From NCBI GenBank assembly GCA_900642245.1, contig CAAAJI010000094.1, forward strand, positions 169,037 to 185,008: a stretch of DNA of 15,972 nucleotides, written 5' to 3'. This document shows, one piece after another, positions 1 to 8,202 of this stretch (position 1 is the stretch's first letter; every line of letters starts with the position of its first letter). This DNA comes from Fragilaria radians (Eukaryota; Bacillariophyta; Fragilariophyceae; Fragilariales; Fragilariaceae). The position numbers were made by a program, and so were the translations under genes. The notes below the pieces were generated by a model that had not been told where the DNA came from, searched no databases, and saw only the letters and a program-made list of their open reading frames with translations.

Positions 1-171
1 AGCTGATTGTTGTGCATGATGATGACATGCCTCCAGGATGATTTCCAATCTACATACCCGCAAAATCCCCTGCTGCTTGATACTTAAGTTCTGCATAGGC
101 CTGAAAGATCGAAGAAAACATCAAGAAGATATCCGAGAACATTTCAAAATATCAGAGATATACCACGATAG

Positions 172-837
172 AATTACACAATCCCTTGCGCTTTCGTTAC
201 GGCATGGAATGAAACCTTACATATTCTAAAAGTTGCTCTAGAGTTGAATGTGCATGTGGAAGCATTCTGCTCATACACTTACACCAGTGAAGGACGTGCC
301 GCCTTGCAAATTCTTACAAAAAGTTCAGATTTTACACAAAATGGTTTCAATTGACACATGTTTAGATTGGGCAACAAAAACTCTGTCATATGAGAAGTAT
401 CCAACATGTTTATTAGCATTTCCAATACTCTCTACAACAAAAACTCAAAAGTCCATGGTATTGGATGATAAAGATAAGGATGTTGATCATACTGTAATGA
501 TTCTGACAACTATATATTGGGAATATTTTTCACTAGGCATTGCTGAAGATGAAACACTAGAGCAGCATTGTCACAATTCTTTTGAAAGAGAATTGGAGAA
601 ATATTTGTCCCATTGTAGACAATCAAAAATACACAATCCTCTCCGGTGGAGTTTACATCACGATTCTTATCACGTGTTGGCTTGGTACAACCGAATCTGG
701 TTGTGTGCGGTGTCTACCAGTGTATCATCTGGACATTTGATTTTGCAAATAGGAAGAATAGTAACTGCGATAAAAGCAAGATTCAGCAACAAGCACGTAG
801 AAATATTTACGTGATATTCAAAAATCCATTCAAATAA
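172..837 (+). pseudogene. hAT transposase, C-terminal part, frame-broken
   Basis: In frame 1, 172-354 contains an AWNETLHILKVALEL segment that resembles the hAT 'TRWNST..ML.RAL.L' block. The similarity then moves to frame 2 at about 340-814, which contains FERELEKYL, NPLRW, HDSYHVLAWYNRIWLC, STSVSS and GRIVTAIKARFSNKHVE. These correspond in order to the acidic linker, the 'DPLEWW' block and the 'ATSVPSERVFS.AG.IVT.KR.RLS..HVE' dimerisation region of the hAT family. Close to the end the similarity returns to frame 1 (YVIFKNPFK, then TAA at 835-837), so at least two frameshifts are present. The serine-glutamate-arginine of the usual SER motif is also degraded to SGH. The ATG-initiated reading frame at 248-814 is part of this relic and is not an intact gene. 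AATAAA overlaps the terminal stop at 833-838. Superfamily assignment is by motif recognition only. Confidence 0.75.
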
Positions 838-878
838 AATGCCTTTATTTCAATTGTTTTCCTTTTGTGTACATTTCC

Positions 879-892
879 GTTCACTGCCCCTG
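879..892 (+). repeat. Putative hAT 3' terminal inverted repeat
   Basis: GTTCACTGCCCCTG ends the hAT-like region, and its reverse complement begins CAGGGGC, as many hAT termini do. It lies directly downstream of the degraded transposase in the expected orientation. Its partner should lie left of the window. The following 8 bases, 893-900, would be the target-site duplication. Confidence 0.6.
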
Positions 893-1882
893 ACTAATGC
901 AATTTTTATTGCATGCACAAACGCATTTAAGTACACATAGCACAACATACAAAGTGCATTTCTGCGCTGTGGATGTGCATCTCTAGTGTCGATTCATTTT
1001 TTTTGTTCCTATATACTTGGACGCCCAATCAAATGCATACCATACAAAGTTGCTTTGAACAAAGGTTATCCTAAGTCAACCCAAAAACACAATGAATTTG
1101 ACTCTCTCATGACCCTCCACGCTGTTGAAAGTAATTTGGCTAATCAATTTTTAATGTCAGTTGTTCTTGTGCATTTTTTCTCATCTGAATCTTGTTTTGC
1201 ATTTTATTCTACAATCCTAGAAAATAGTACTTCAAGATTGAAGTTAAGTGCACCAAACTAATCCAGAAAGAGATGAACTACCAGCATTTGGAGACACCAA
1301 GTGTTGCTTGTAGATGCCAATATATATAGTAAAGATAGCAGATGTATTTGCACATCTAAAACAACATCAAATCAAAATGATAATGGCTCTTATTTTTTGT
1401 TTGCAATTTTTTGATGATACCAATCATAGTTCTCTAAAATTTAGGAGATACATCATCTCATGTACTTCATGAACTTTTATATGATTCAAATATTATTTTC
1501 TTAAAGAGAGAAATCAAAAGATATTTGACATGCCAGTATAGCTGGGAGGTAATGAATAAGAAAAATTAGTCAGTCAACACACCAATTCATTACAAGTAGA
1601 AAACAAGTGTTGCTTTCATAATTTGCTTAACATAGGACAACATTTTTCTATGTCAATCTTGCATATAGCCGTTTTGGTATTCATATTTGATGTTTGCCAC
1701 CTGCATGGATGGGAGGTGAGACAGTTAGATTGGTATCCACTGGTTTTATATCATACGACATTTTTATATTCAATCCTACCTCTGAAATCACCATCCTATA
1801 ACCAATAGTTGCGTTATAAGGGTGGTCTGAATTTGTGTCATTATTCCAATTGTCAAGATAGGTCCTGAGGTGGCGAATTCGT

Positions 1883-1897
1883 TACGACTTCGTCGTA
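1883..1897. repeat. Short perfect inverted repeat
   Basis: TACGAC-TTC-GTCGTA is a perfect 6-bp inverted repeat with a 3-base spacer, about 415 bp upstream of the start codon at 2313. It could be a dimeric transcription-factor site. An arm of this length is also possible by chance. Confidence 0.3.
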
Positions 1898-2157
1898 TTG
1901 CAAACCACTGGTTATTTTCTTAGTCCTACTCCGTCCTTGATTCATTGCAACGATTCGTGATTCAAAAAATTGATCCTTCCATCCTTCCGTTCTCAATTTT
2001 TCCTAATTCTGCTATCGCTTAAAAAAGAATAAGAATCTTGTTGTACTCCGAATAATTCCCTTGGTTTGGTTCTCATTGTTGTTTTACATGTAATTACGTA
2101 TTCGTTGTATCGGTGTGCTAAGCAGTATTAATTCCTGAGTGAAGTTTTGGTTTTTTA

Positions 2158-2168
2158 TTGTGACGTGA
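2158..2168 (+). promoter_or_regulatory. TGACGTG bZIP/CRE-like motif upstream of the RNase H-like gene
   Basis: TTGTGACGTGA ends 145 bp upstream of the ATG at 2313. The same 11 bases occur at 5294-5304, upstream of the divergently placed kinase-like gene and at similar distance from its start codon. TGACGT is the half-site core recognised by bZIP factors, including the CO2/cAMP-responsive elements described in diatoms. A function here is inferred. Confidence 0.35.
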
Positions 2169-2312
2169 ACACAGATTGTTTCAATCCCATTTACATGTCT
2201 AGTTGTCAAAGACAGAATTGGCTTGGCAACTATTGACATTTCGATTAACTTGCATGTATTTGTTCGATCTCATATATTGCAGTCTTGTGCTTGACCACTT
2301 ACACTATAAAAT

Positions 2313-2996
2313 ATGAAAAATTTCAACCTAACAAAGTTCCTGACAACGCCATCCAAAGTTGCTCATGCATTGGACTGGAAAAAACACTCTTCATCATTAC
2401 TCACTCTAAATATTTACCGGGATAAAATGCAGATGAAGATAGCAAATCATCCTGCTTGTAGTAAGGGATCATTTCCTTTGGAAGAGACTATTCCGCTTCG
2501 ATTTCTTTGGGAAGGGAATGATGTACGTCTGGATCGACAAGTCACAGGACACTTGCAGAGTCTGGTTCAAAGTCATAATGTCTGTGGTATCGTGGTTTCC
2601 TGGCCCCTTCAAAGAGAAGGAAGAATAGGTGCATCGTGTGGGAGAGTTTTATTTACGCTTGATTTGCTTAGTTTAGATTCAGAAACCAGCATCTTTTCGA
2701 AAAACCGCAAATTTTGTTTATGGTGTGATTCTAAAATGCTTGTTGAGACTACTGATGAATTTGGACGTTGCACTTCTTACGTTGGGAAACCCAGATCTGA
2801 CCCTAATTTTGTGCATGTTGCCTCTCGTGAACAATACGTACAAAGCCAAATCAGGGCTGCCAATACTTGGGATGACTTTGTGCAATCGCATTGGTCTGTC
2901 ACTTATAAGGAAAACGAGAGCTGTTCTCAAAACAATTTTGATTGGTTTCCATGTATTGATCAAGAAACTTCACTTTTACAGCACGCAGCGTCATAA
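2313..2996 (+). CDS. YqgF/RNase H-fold-like protein, probably non-catalytic
   Basis: A 227-aa intronless ORF. The ATG at 2313 follows an in-frame TAA at 2307-2309, so no upstream extension is possible in this frame. The order of motifs resembles YqgF/RuvX-type RNase H-fold proteins: a first strand at residues 28-43 (SLLTLNIYRDKMQMKI), then VCGIVVSWPLQREG at 90-103 in the place of 'VVVGLPLN.DG', followed by a helix with CGRVLFTLDLL, and a strand FCLWCDSK at 134-141 in the place of 'DERLT'. The first catalytic aspartate of the family (D-x-G) appears as N33, and the second acidic position is shifted, so nuclease activity is doubtful. I recall related stramenopile proteins with a similar 'WP.Q.EG..GA.CGRVL' block, but I could not check this. 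The C-terminus after about residue 195 is low in recognisable structure. Its partner and pathway are unknown. It converges with the kinase-like gene. Confidence 0.6.
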   Translation: MKNFNLTKFLTTPSKVAHALDWKKHSSSLLTLNIYRDKMQMKIANHPACSKGSFPLEETIPLRFLWEGNDVRLDRQVTGHLQSLVQSHNVCGIVVSWPLQREGRIGASCGRVLFTLDLLSLDSETSIFSKNRKFCLWCDSKMLVETTDEFGRCTSYVGKPRSDPNFVHVASREQYVQSQIRAANTWDDFVQSHWSVTYKENESCSQNNFDWFPCIDQETSLLQHAAS

Positions 2997-3851
2997 GTAT
3001 ACCATGATAAGAAACATTGTTCTTCATTAGAGACGACATAGATTATTTAGACTATAGAGTTCCGTTCATGCTTCCATTCTGAGGATTTTGTTTGTTGAAT
3101 TGAGTGAATAACCTGATTAGAGTCAATACATTTTATAACCGGGGGATATATATAACAGATAATTTAAGGTACTAAAGTCATATTGTTGCTTGATTATACT
3201 TTATTGTAATAGAGTGGAAGAAAAAAATCAAAATCTCAGAGGAATGGTTGTTTCACACTCTATCCCGTGAAACACTATAAAACGTCCGACAATTAAGTTG
3301 AAGACGATTGGTAAACATTAATTTGAGAAAGCATGACGATAATGAATTCTGCATTTTTTAATCCTATCGGTATAGCTGCCTGAAACGTCATAAGCGGTTG
3401 TAACCATTAATTGGATTGATGTAACGTATTACTTTCCCTCTACTTTTTTCTAAGTTCAATAATCGGATCGAAATTCAGTCTTTAGGAAGAAAATGATGTA
3501 ATAGGTTTGATTCAACCATGACGACGTACGCATTGCTAAGGCACAAGGCATGAAATATAACCTCTCTCGTTTTCTATTGAATCTTACTAGGTGAATGGCA
3601 CGTCTCATAAATGATAGTCAAAATTGAAAAATGCAGCATCCCATATTCGCAAAATGATCAATGTTAACGTTCTCCTTGGGTTTTTGCCCCAACTCCATTT
3701 AATTGCATCAATTTCTCAAATATCACGAAGATTCATAAATAAATTGATCCACATACTTAAGCCCTAATCCTGAGAACGTTCACATCAACAAGTTACGTGA
3801 ATGAATGCTACCGTCGAGTTAGCAGAGTTCAAGGCAACATGTAGTAAATGA
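2997..3851. other. Convergent intergenic region, nothing recognised
   Basis: This AT-rich gap of 855 bp lies between the 3' ends of two convergent genes (2996 on + and 3852 on -). It should contain both 3' UTRs and poly(A) sites. I saw no coding similarity, tandem repeat or structured RNA gene in it. Confidence 0.6.
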
Positions 3852-5141
3852 TCATCGGGAAAAGTTTGAAAACAGAGCTATGATGTCGTCCTTACTTTTC
3901 CTTCTTTTCTTTTGTATCCAATTAAGAACTTTGTCGAATCCTTGTGCAAGATGGAACGCAGTGGGTCTTTTCTCGGGATCAAAGTGAAAACAAGCCAACG
4001 TTCCGAAGTAAAGCGCGAGGTGGGTTAATTTTTGAGAGCTTATAATCTTTTTCGGAAATGTTGGCATCAATCCTTCCTGCTTCTTCTTGGCAATTAATTC
4101 AAGGTTTAGTGGCCCATCAGGCTCAATCCATGTCCATGGCTGATGACGTGTTAAAACTTGAAATAGAATGCTGCCCAAAGCATATACGTCGATCTTTTCT
4201 GATACGTACGTTTCATTACGTATCTCCTCGGGTGATCGCCATAAGTCTCCGCGGTATTGAACGGGGACTCCACATGGTTTTGTTTTATTCCACCTTAGCA
4301 TAACCGCAATGTTGAAATCATTGAACTTCATTGTGCCATTATCAAGAATCACCAAATTAGCAATGTTGATATCATTGTGTATCAGAGTCACATTATTTCC
4401 GGCAGCATAATCTGTTGAGTGGATATGATTTAGCCCTTGCGCCAGATCTCTGGCCATACGCAATCTTGCTAGAGGTGAAAGGGAATTGTTTTTGACATAG
4501 GAATGTGCGTCGTGAGGCGCAAGTTCAACCAAAGTAGATTGAGCACAAAAACCATAAGATAGAATGACAAAATTTGACCTTGTAAGTCGGTCCATTGCTA
4601 TTGCATCAACTCTGTGGTGAGAGAATGATTCCTCGTTGAATTCTCGGTGAATATGTAGCATTTTCAACGCTACATTATCACTTCCAAACTTATATTTCCA
4701 AACCGAACGCCAAAATCCATTCATCGCAATAAGTGACATTGATTCATCAGAAGTATCGATTTCATGAAGAATATTACAAGTTGTGTGGAATCGAGATTGC
4801 CATGGCTTCATTTCAGTGCATTCTTCGAAAAACGGCTTTTCGAAGGGAAGAATGTAGGATTCATTAACCTGAATATTGACATTGCTTGACATTGGAGGAA
4901 TCGTTAACACTTGATTCTCTCCTCTGCCAGTGTGATTTTCTAGGAAAACAACCCGTGGGTGTTCCTTGGGTAAAAACGATAGGGCATGAGGAACAGACAC
5001 TCCCTTCACAGAGGATTTTCCTGAGTGAACGTCAATTCCAAAGTCAAGAACTATGCCGTTTCCCAATTCTCGCATATACCAATAAGCAATTCCTAATAAT
5101 AAGGTGGCGGCTATACAAAAGAGGACAAGATTTTCATTCAT
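3852..5141 (-). CDS. Membrane-anchored protein kinase-like protein
   Basis: A 429-aa intronless protein starting at the ATG whose complement is at 5139-5141. Residues 5-23 (LVLFCIAATLLLGIAYWYM) are one hydrophobic segment, likely a signal anchor, followed by about 110 luminal or extracellular residues with little structure. A kinase fold covers about 135-410: VALK with the ATP-binding lysine K160, an alpha-C region RVDAIAMDRL (177-186), the catalytic loop HNDINIAN (255-262; D257 and N262), the metal-binding loop as NDFNIA (D275, DFN instead of DFG), an activation-segment end RSPEE (302-306), alpha-F IDVYALGSIL (D318) and DPEKRPTA (388-395, R392). The main catalytic residues are therefore present. 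The glycine-rich loop is poor (MNGFWRSVWKYK), and the usual HRD arginine is asparagine, which fits a family without activation-loop phosphorylation control. The substrate is unknown. The lack of any extra C-terminal domain and the kinase location after the anchor are seen directly; topology and activity are inferred. Confidence 0.85.
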   Translation of the reverse strand: MNENLVLFCIAATLLLGIAYWYMRELGNGIVLDFGIDVHSGKSSVKGVSVPHALSFLPKEHPRVVFLENHTGRGENQVLTIPPMSSNVNIQVNESYILPFEKPFFEECTEMKPWQSRFHTTCNILHEIDTSDESMSLIAMNGFWRSVWKYKFGSDNVALKMLHIHREFNEESFSHHRVDAIAMDRLTRSNFVILSYGFCAQSTLVELAPHDAHSYVKNNSLSPLARLRMARDLAQGLNHIHSTDYAAGNNVTLIHNDINIANLVILDNGTMKFNDFNIAVMLRWNKTKPCGVPVQYRGDLWRSPEEIRNETYVSEKIDVYALGSILFQVLTRHQPWTWIEPDGPLNLELIAKKKQEGLMPTFPKKIISSQKLTHLALYFGTLACFHFDPEKRPTAFHLAQGFDKVLNWIQKKRRKSKDDIIALFSNFSR

Positions 5142-6009
5142 ATCAGTAACGCAAGTGTCAAAAATTGTATGAAGATATTTAAATCAACACAACCTTTTCA
5201 GTAACGACCATTATTATTAGCTTGTAAGAACATATTTTTAAATTGCTTCCTGAAGAAAATTTTAAACCGAGGAAAAGCATTGTAAATCGAAAGTTGTGAC
5301 GTGATTTTCCATTTCCCCTGGACAACTTATTCTTTGCTCCTGTTGGTCATCCACCTTTTTTCAGCAACAACTTGTGGTTCTTCAATTTCTATGAAGGGAT
5401 GATCAAGAACATTAGCAATTCAAATAAGAAAGTTTGAAAAGGCTTCCTGACTAAGAGCTCTAGTTAGCTTTTTACAGTTACAATTGAACCTTGCTGGAAA
5501 AATCAATTATAGCATTTATGTCTAAATACCATTGAAAATGCACTGAAAACAATCGAATATTTTTCTTTCTCTCAATAATTCCGCAATCACATGTTGACAT
5601 GGCAATCCATGTGTGCGTGTGAACAAATTTGTGCTTGTTGATGTATCGATGTTTGAGCTAATGACAAGCTGATATTGATTCTAGATTTGGTCTAGAGATA
5701 ACTGTGACGCCTAAGACAAAATCTCTTGAAAACAGTCAATTTGATGTCGATGGGACCGGAAAAGTTTCTCTGATTCAATATGAGGCATTATTCATTTTGT
5801 TGATTAAATAGCGTCAACTTAAGCCCTTTTAAAGCCACCAGTAAATCTAGTTTGCCCAATTGAAGGTATGTTTTAAACGATGGTGATTACCTTCTGCTCT
5901 TGATGTGATAGTACTACTAAAGTGAAAAAAATGGATTAAGAAGCATCCAACACACTTTTCTTTTAAGAAGAAATGATTCACTATTATGTAGTTAAGCGCT
6001 TCCGGAAGT
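5142..6009. other. Intergenic region with probable kinase-gene promoter
   Basis: This stretch of about 870 bp lies upstream of the minus-strand kinase-like gene and next to the MULE relic. Its proximal part should hold the kinase promoter, including the TGACGTG-containing motif at 5294-5304. I recognise no coding sequence. The C-terminal part of the neighbouring MULE transposase would be expected here if the relic were complete, but I could not identify it. Confidence 0.5.
5294..5304. promoter_or_regulatory. TGACGTG bZIP/CRE-like motif upstream of the kinase-like gene
   Basis: TTGTGACGTGA is identical to the 11-mer at 2158-2168. It begins 153 bp upstream of the kinase start codon at 5141 and, relative to that gene, is on the opposite strand (TCACGTCACAA). 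The core TGACGT is a bZIP-type site. Regulation by such a factor is inferred from the motif and its similar promoter distance. Confidence 0.35.
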
Positions 6010-7040
6010 TTGTCATCTCACCTGGAACGTACCACTTTTATGATAAATTTGTCTTCCGATTTACCAATTTACTGGAAACTATATCATTCAAATTGTGGCT
6101 ATAAAGATGCCACACATCTGCAAGTTAAAGAAAAAAATGAAGTTATCACCCAATTTTTGTTGATATACCACATATCCACCACAATTTGGATTGAGGAAAA
6201 ACAATTTTGATGCTATTCACTAATGCAAGCTCCCTGTCAGTACATATCACCTTTGGAATAAAAATGGTAGCAAACTGTTCCAAAGCCCATTTGTAACTAT
6301 ATGAATTTGCATTGCCCAAGCACGCAAACGCAGCACGAAAGGAGGGAAGTGTTGATGTGAGCCCAATAATGTTGAGTATTGGCATCCCTAATTGGTTTGT
6401 TCTATATGTGCAGTCCATTGAAAACAAAATATCCAATCTTTGGATAAGATCAATGTTTATACTTTGGTTCTAAAAATGCTCGAACAATTTTATTCTCCTC
6501 CAACCAGACATTATGCAAATAATCTTCAGCGAAAACAGCATCAATAAAGGCTCTAATTGGCATTCTGCCATTCAGGAAATGTTTGTTCTTTGGTGAGCTC
6601 ATTATATACTTCACGAGCTGCTGTGAGGTACTTGTTGAATTCTGCTTTTAAAATGGATAAGGTGGCTTTTGTTGCAATCAGACTCTCCCCCAAAGTTCTG
6701 ATGCGTTCTCTTTCAGCTTCCTTTGGTCATCGGACATTGACATATCCGATAGTTTCATTGCAATAATGGTTGTGGCAGCCATTATCTTCCAAATCCTTTT
6801 TTATGAGATACTACAATTTCAAATAGACAACCAGCTTGCATCATCAAATGAGTTTTTCTCGTTCTGTCTTGGTCTGCATTATTGGCTGTGTTTCAATACA
6901 CCCAGCTTCTAGCACACGCTAAACTAATCTCCCCACCTTTTTTTCTTCTTGGTGCTCCTTTTCCAAAGGATTTCCACTCATTCTTTCTGTTGTTTGAACT
7001 TGCGCCTATAGGAAAATCTTGTTGAATGAAATTGTGAAAT
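6010..7040 (-). pseudogene. FAR1-domain MULE (Mutator-like) transposase relic
   Basis: The minus strand carries pieces of a Mutator-like transposase in the order expected for the family but in several frames. From the N-terminal side: a FAR1-type DNA-binding region at about 7030-6780 with the block RKTHLMMQAGCLFEIV in the place of 'RKT.S...GCPFEI'; HNHYCNETIGYVNVR near 6780-6735; AERERIRTLGESLIATKATL and LTAAREVYNELTKE at about 6722-6570; RMPIRAFIDAVFAEDYL near 6570-6520; and an open 96-codon stretch at 6436-6146 matching the MULE catalytic domain. In that stretch MDCTYRTN supplies the first catalytic aspartate (residue 8), PKVICTDRELALVNSI the second (residue 67), and LGMPILNIIGLTST is the typical following block. 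Similarity resumes in another frame with WYINKNW. The third catalytic residue and C-terminus were not found. Several stops and frameshifts make it inactive. Confidence 0.78.
6146..6436 (-). pseudogene. MULE transposase catalytic-domain fragment
   Basis: This is the longest intact piece of the surrounding relic, 96 codons from a chance ATG. It carries the DCTYRTN block, the FRAAFACLGNANSYSYKWALEQF block and the TDRELALVNSIKIVFPQSKLWW block, all diagnostic for the MULE transposase domain. The family continues with a tryptophan-histidine-isoleucine 'WHI.KN' sequence, which here appears in a neighbouring frame (MWYINKNW). A small indel near 6165-6180 therefore broke the frame. It is not an independent gene. 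Confidence 0.8.
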
Positions 7041-7620
7041 GCACATCTTTACTAGGGTCAAAAAGGTTTGTCATTAGTAAGAAAAGTTGTGTGAATAAAA
7101 TTTCATTCGTATATTGCCAATTACAAAGTGTACTATACTTGAAATAGCACACTGCACACTAGAAGGCTCAGAACCAATTATTGCTATCTACTCCCTTCAA
7201 CATTCAATCATGGATGAACAGGCCACATTAAAATTGGCGTTTGCCAAATGACAACTAAATTTGCCTCAAGATAAAAAAATTTGGTTCAATTCGGCATTGT
7301 GTTTTTTACCCTACACAGGACACTGGTATGATAAAGACACGATCTTTGTTGGCAATCCATAGCCGTTACTATTGCTCTAATGTGCATAAATGCACTTAGA
7401 ATTCCTATGTTGAGAAGAATCACAATTGTACGTGGACACTTCTGAAATGTAATCGCTTAAATAATTATAACTGGTGGTTAGGTCAATAGTGGTGAAGAAC
7501 AACCTAATTGCAAATCAAACGTCATTAACTAAAAATTGATATAAAATGCAGCATGTTTACTGTTTATATTATTTCTATTGTAAATCAATTAGACTCCGAG
7601 GCTATTTATATCACCGTACT

Positions 7621-7693
7621 GCTTCGAGTGGAGTCAAACTCATGCGGTTCTTGTGCTTCGAGTGGAGTCAAACTCATGCGGTTCTTGTGCTTC
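7621..7693 (+). repeat. 34-bp tandem direct repeat, 2.1 copies
   Basis: The 34-base unit beginning GCTTCGAGTGGAGTCAAACT occupies 7621-7654 and is repeated without a visible change at 7655-7688. The first five bases of a third copy follow at 7689-7693. As 34 is not a multiple of three, the duplication shifts frame, which argues against a conserved protein across it. The perfect identity suggests a recent duplication. Confidence 0.9.
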
Positions 7694-8176
7694 TCATACC
7701 TCAGCACTAAAACGTTGCTCTCAAGAGAGAGGATGTACCGGGAACCATATTTGCTAGGCCACCAACACATCTCTGCAGCCGATCAATCCAAGCTGTATGC
7801 AGTTCTCTTGTTGTCACTTTGGGTTGGCAGTGGTATAAGTTGCCCAAAGCCTTGTGCTGGTACCCAATAATGCAACTGATAAAGACTTCTTGGTGTTGGT
7901 GATAATTATGGCATAATAACTGATGTTGCCTGAATCTTCTACATCTAGAGTAGGGACAATGCTTTCAAAAACGCGGCACAACGACAGTTACGTCATAGAA
8001 TTCATTATTACAGCATAATCTCCAAAATTTGGGAATTTTGAATCTGACTTAGGGTAATGGAAAATGTCACGTCCAAGCTTGGCCGAGACACGGTATAATC
8101 ATGTTTTAATGATTTGATATTACTGAGGTATTCAGCATTCAGAGACTCTCAATTTAAGGTAGACATGAAATATCAC

Positions 8177-8202
8177 TGCTCTGACCTAGTGGTATCAGAG
8201 CA
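8177..8202 (+). repeat. Copia-type primer-binding-site-like sequence in an inverted repeat
   Basis: TGGTATCAGAGC at 8190-8201 equals the primer-binding site used by many plant Ty1/copia retrotransposons, complementary to the 3' end of plant-type initiator tRNA-Met. It also forms one arm of an 8-bp perfect inverted repeat, TGCTCTGA (8177-8184) and TCAGAGCA (8195-8202). I found no LTR end TG...CA directly before it and no gag or pol motif after it. It is therefore either a remnant of a retroelement leader or a chance match. Confidence 0.4.

Larger units (their letters stand above)
1..892 (+). mobile_element. hAT DNA transposon, 3' part (relic)
   Basis: This is the right-hand portion of a hAT-superfamily cut-and-paste transposon; the left end lies outside the window. 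Two things support it. First, the translated sequence at about 205-837 matches the central and C-terminal parts of hAT transposases, although it is spread over two frames. Second, the sequence GTTCACTGCCCCTG at 879-892 reads, in reverse complement, CAGGGGCAGTGAAC, which is the usual style of hAT terminal inverted repeat. The transposase ends only about 55 bp inside this terminus, as is common in the superfamily. If the boundary is right, the bases at 893-900 (ACTAATGC) would be the 8-bp target-site duplication. The element cannot encode a working transposase, because the frame is interrupted. Confidence 0.72.
893..2312. other. Intergenic, no gene supported
   Basis: I see no protein family, tRNA or rRNA in this 1.4-kb AT-rich stretch. 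Open frames at 986-1261 and 1623-1808 begin at GTG and TTG and have no recognisable domains, so they are treated as chance. The last few hundred bases, including pyrimidine-rich tracts at about 1970-2010, are probably the promoter and 5' leader of the gene at 2313. A short perfect hairpin (1883-1897) and a TGACGTG motif (2161-2167) are listed separately. Confidence 0.6.

Noticed and set aside
38..229. 63-codon frame at the left edge
   Set aside because: It overlaps the hAT relic and has no domain of its own. The transposase-like blocks run in frame 1 here, not in this frame.
986..1261. 91-codon open frame
   Set aside because: It starts at GTG, has no recognisable motif and lies in AT-rich intergenic DNA.
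2718..2963. Minus-strand frame opposite the RNase H-like gene
   Set aside because: It is a shadow of the plus-strand coding sequence and has no family resemblance.
7553..7870. ATG-initiated 105-codon frame
   Set aside because: A 34-bp duplication that is not a multiple of three sits inside it, and no domain is recognised on either strand. I treat it as chance or transposon debris.
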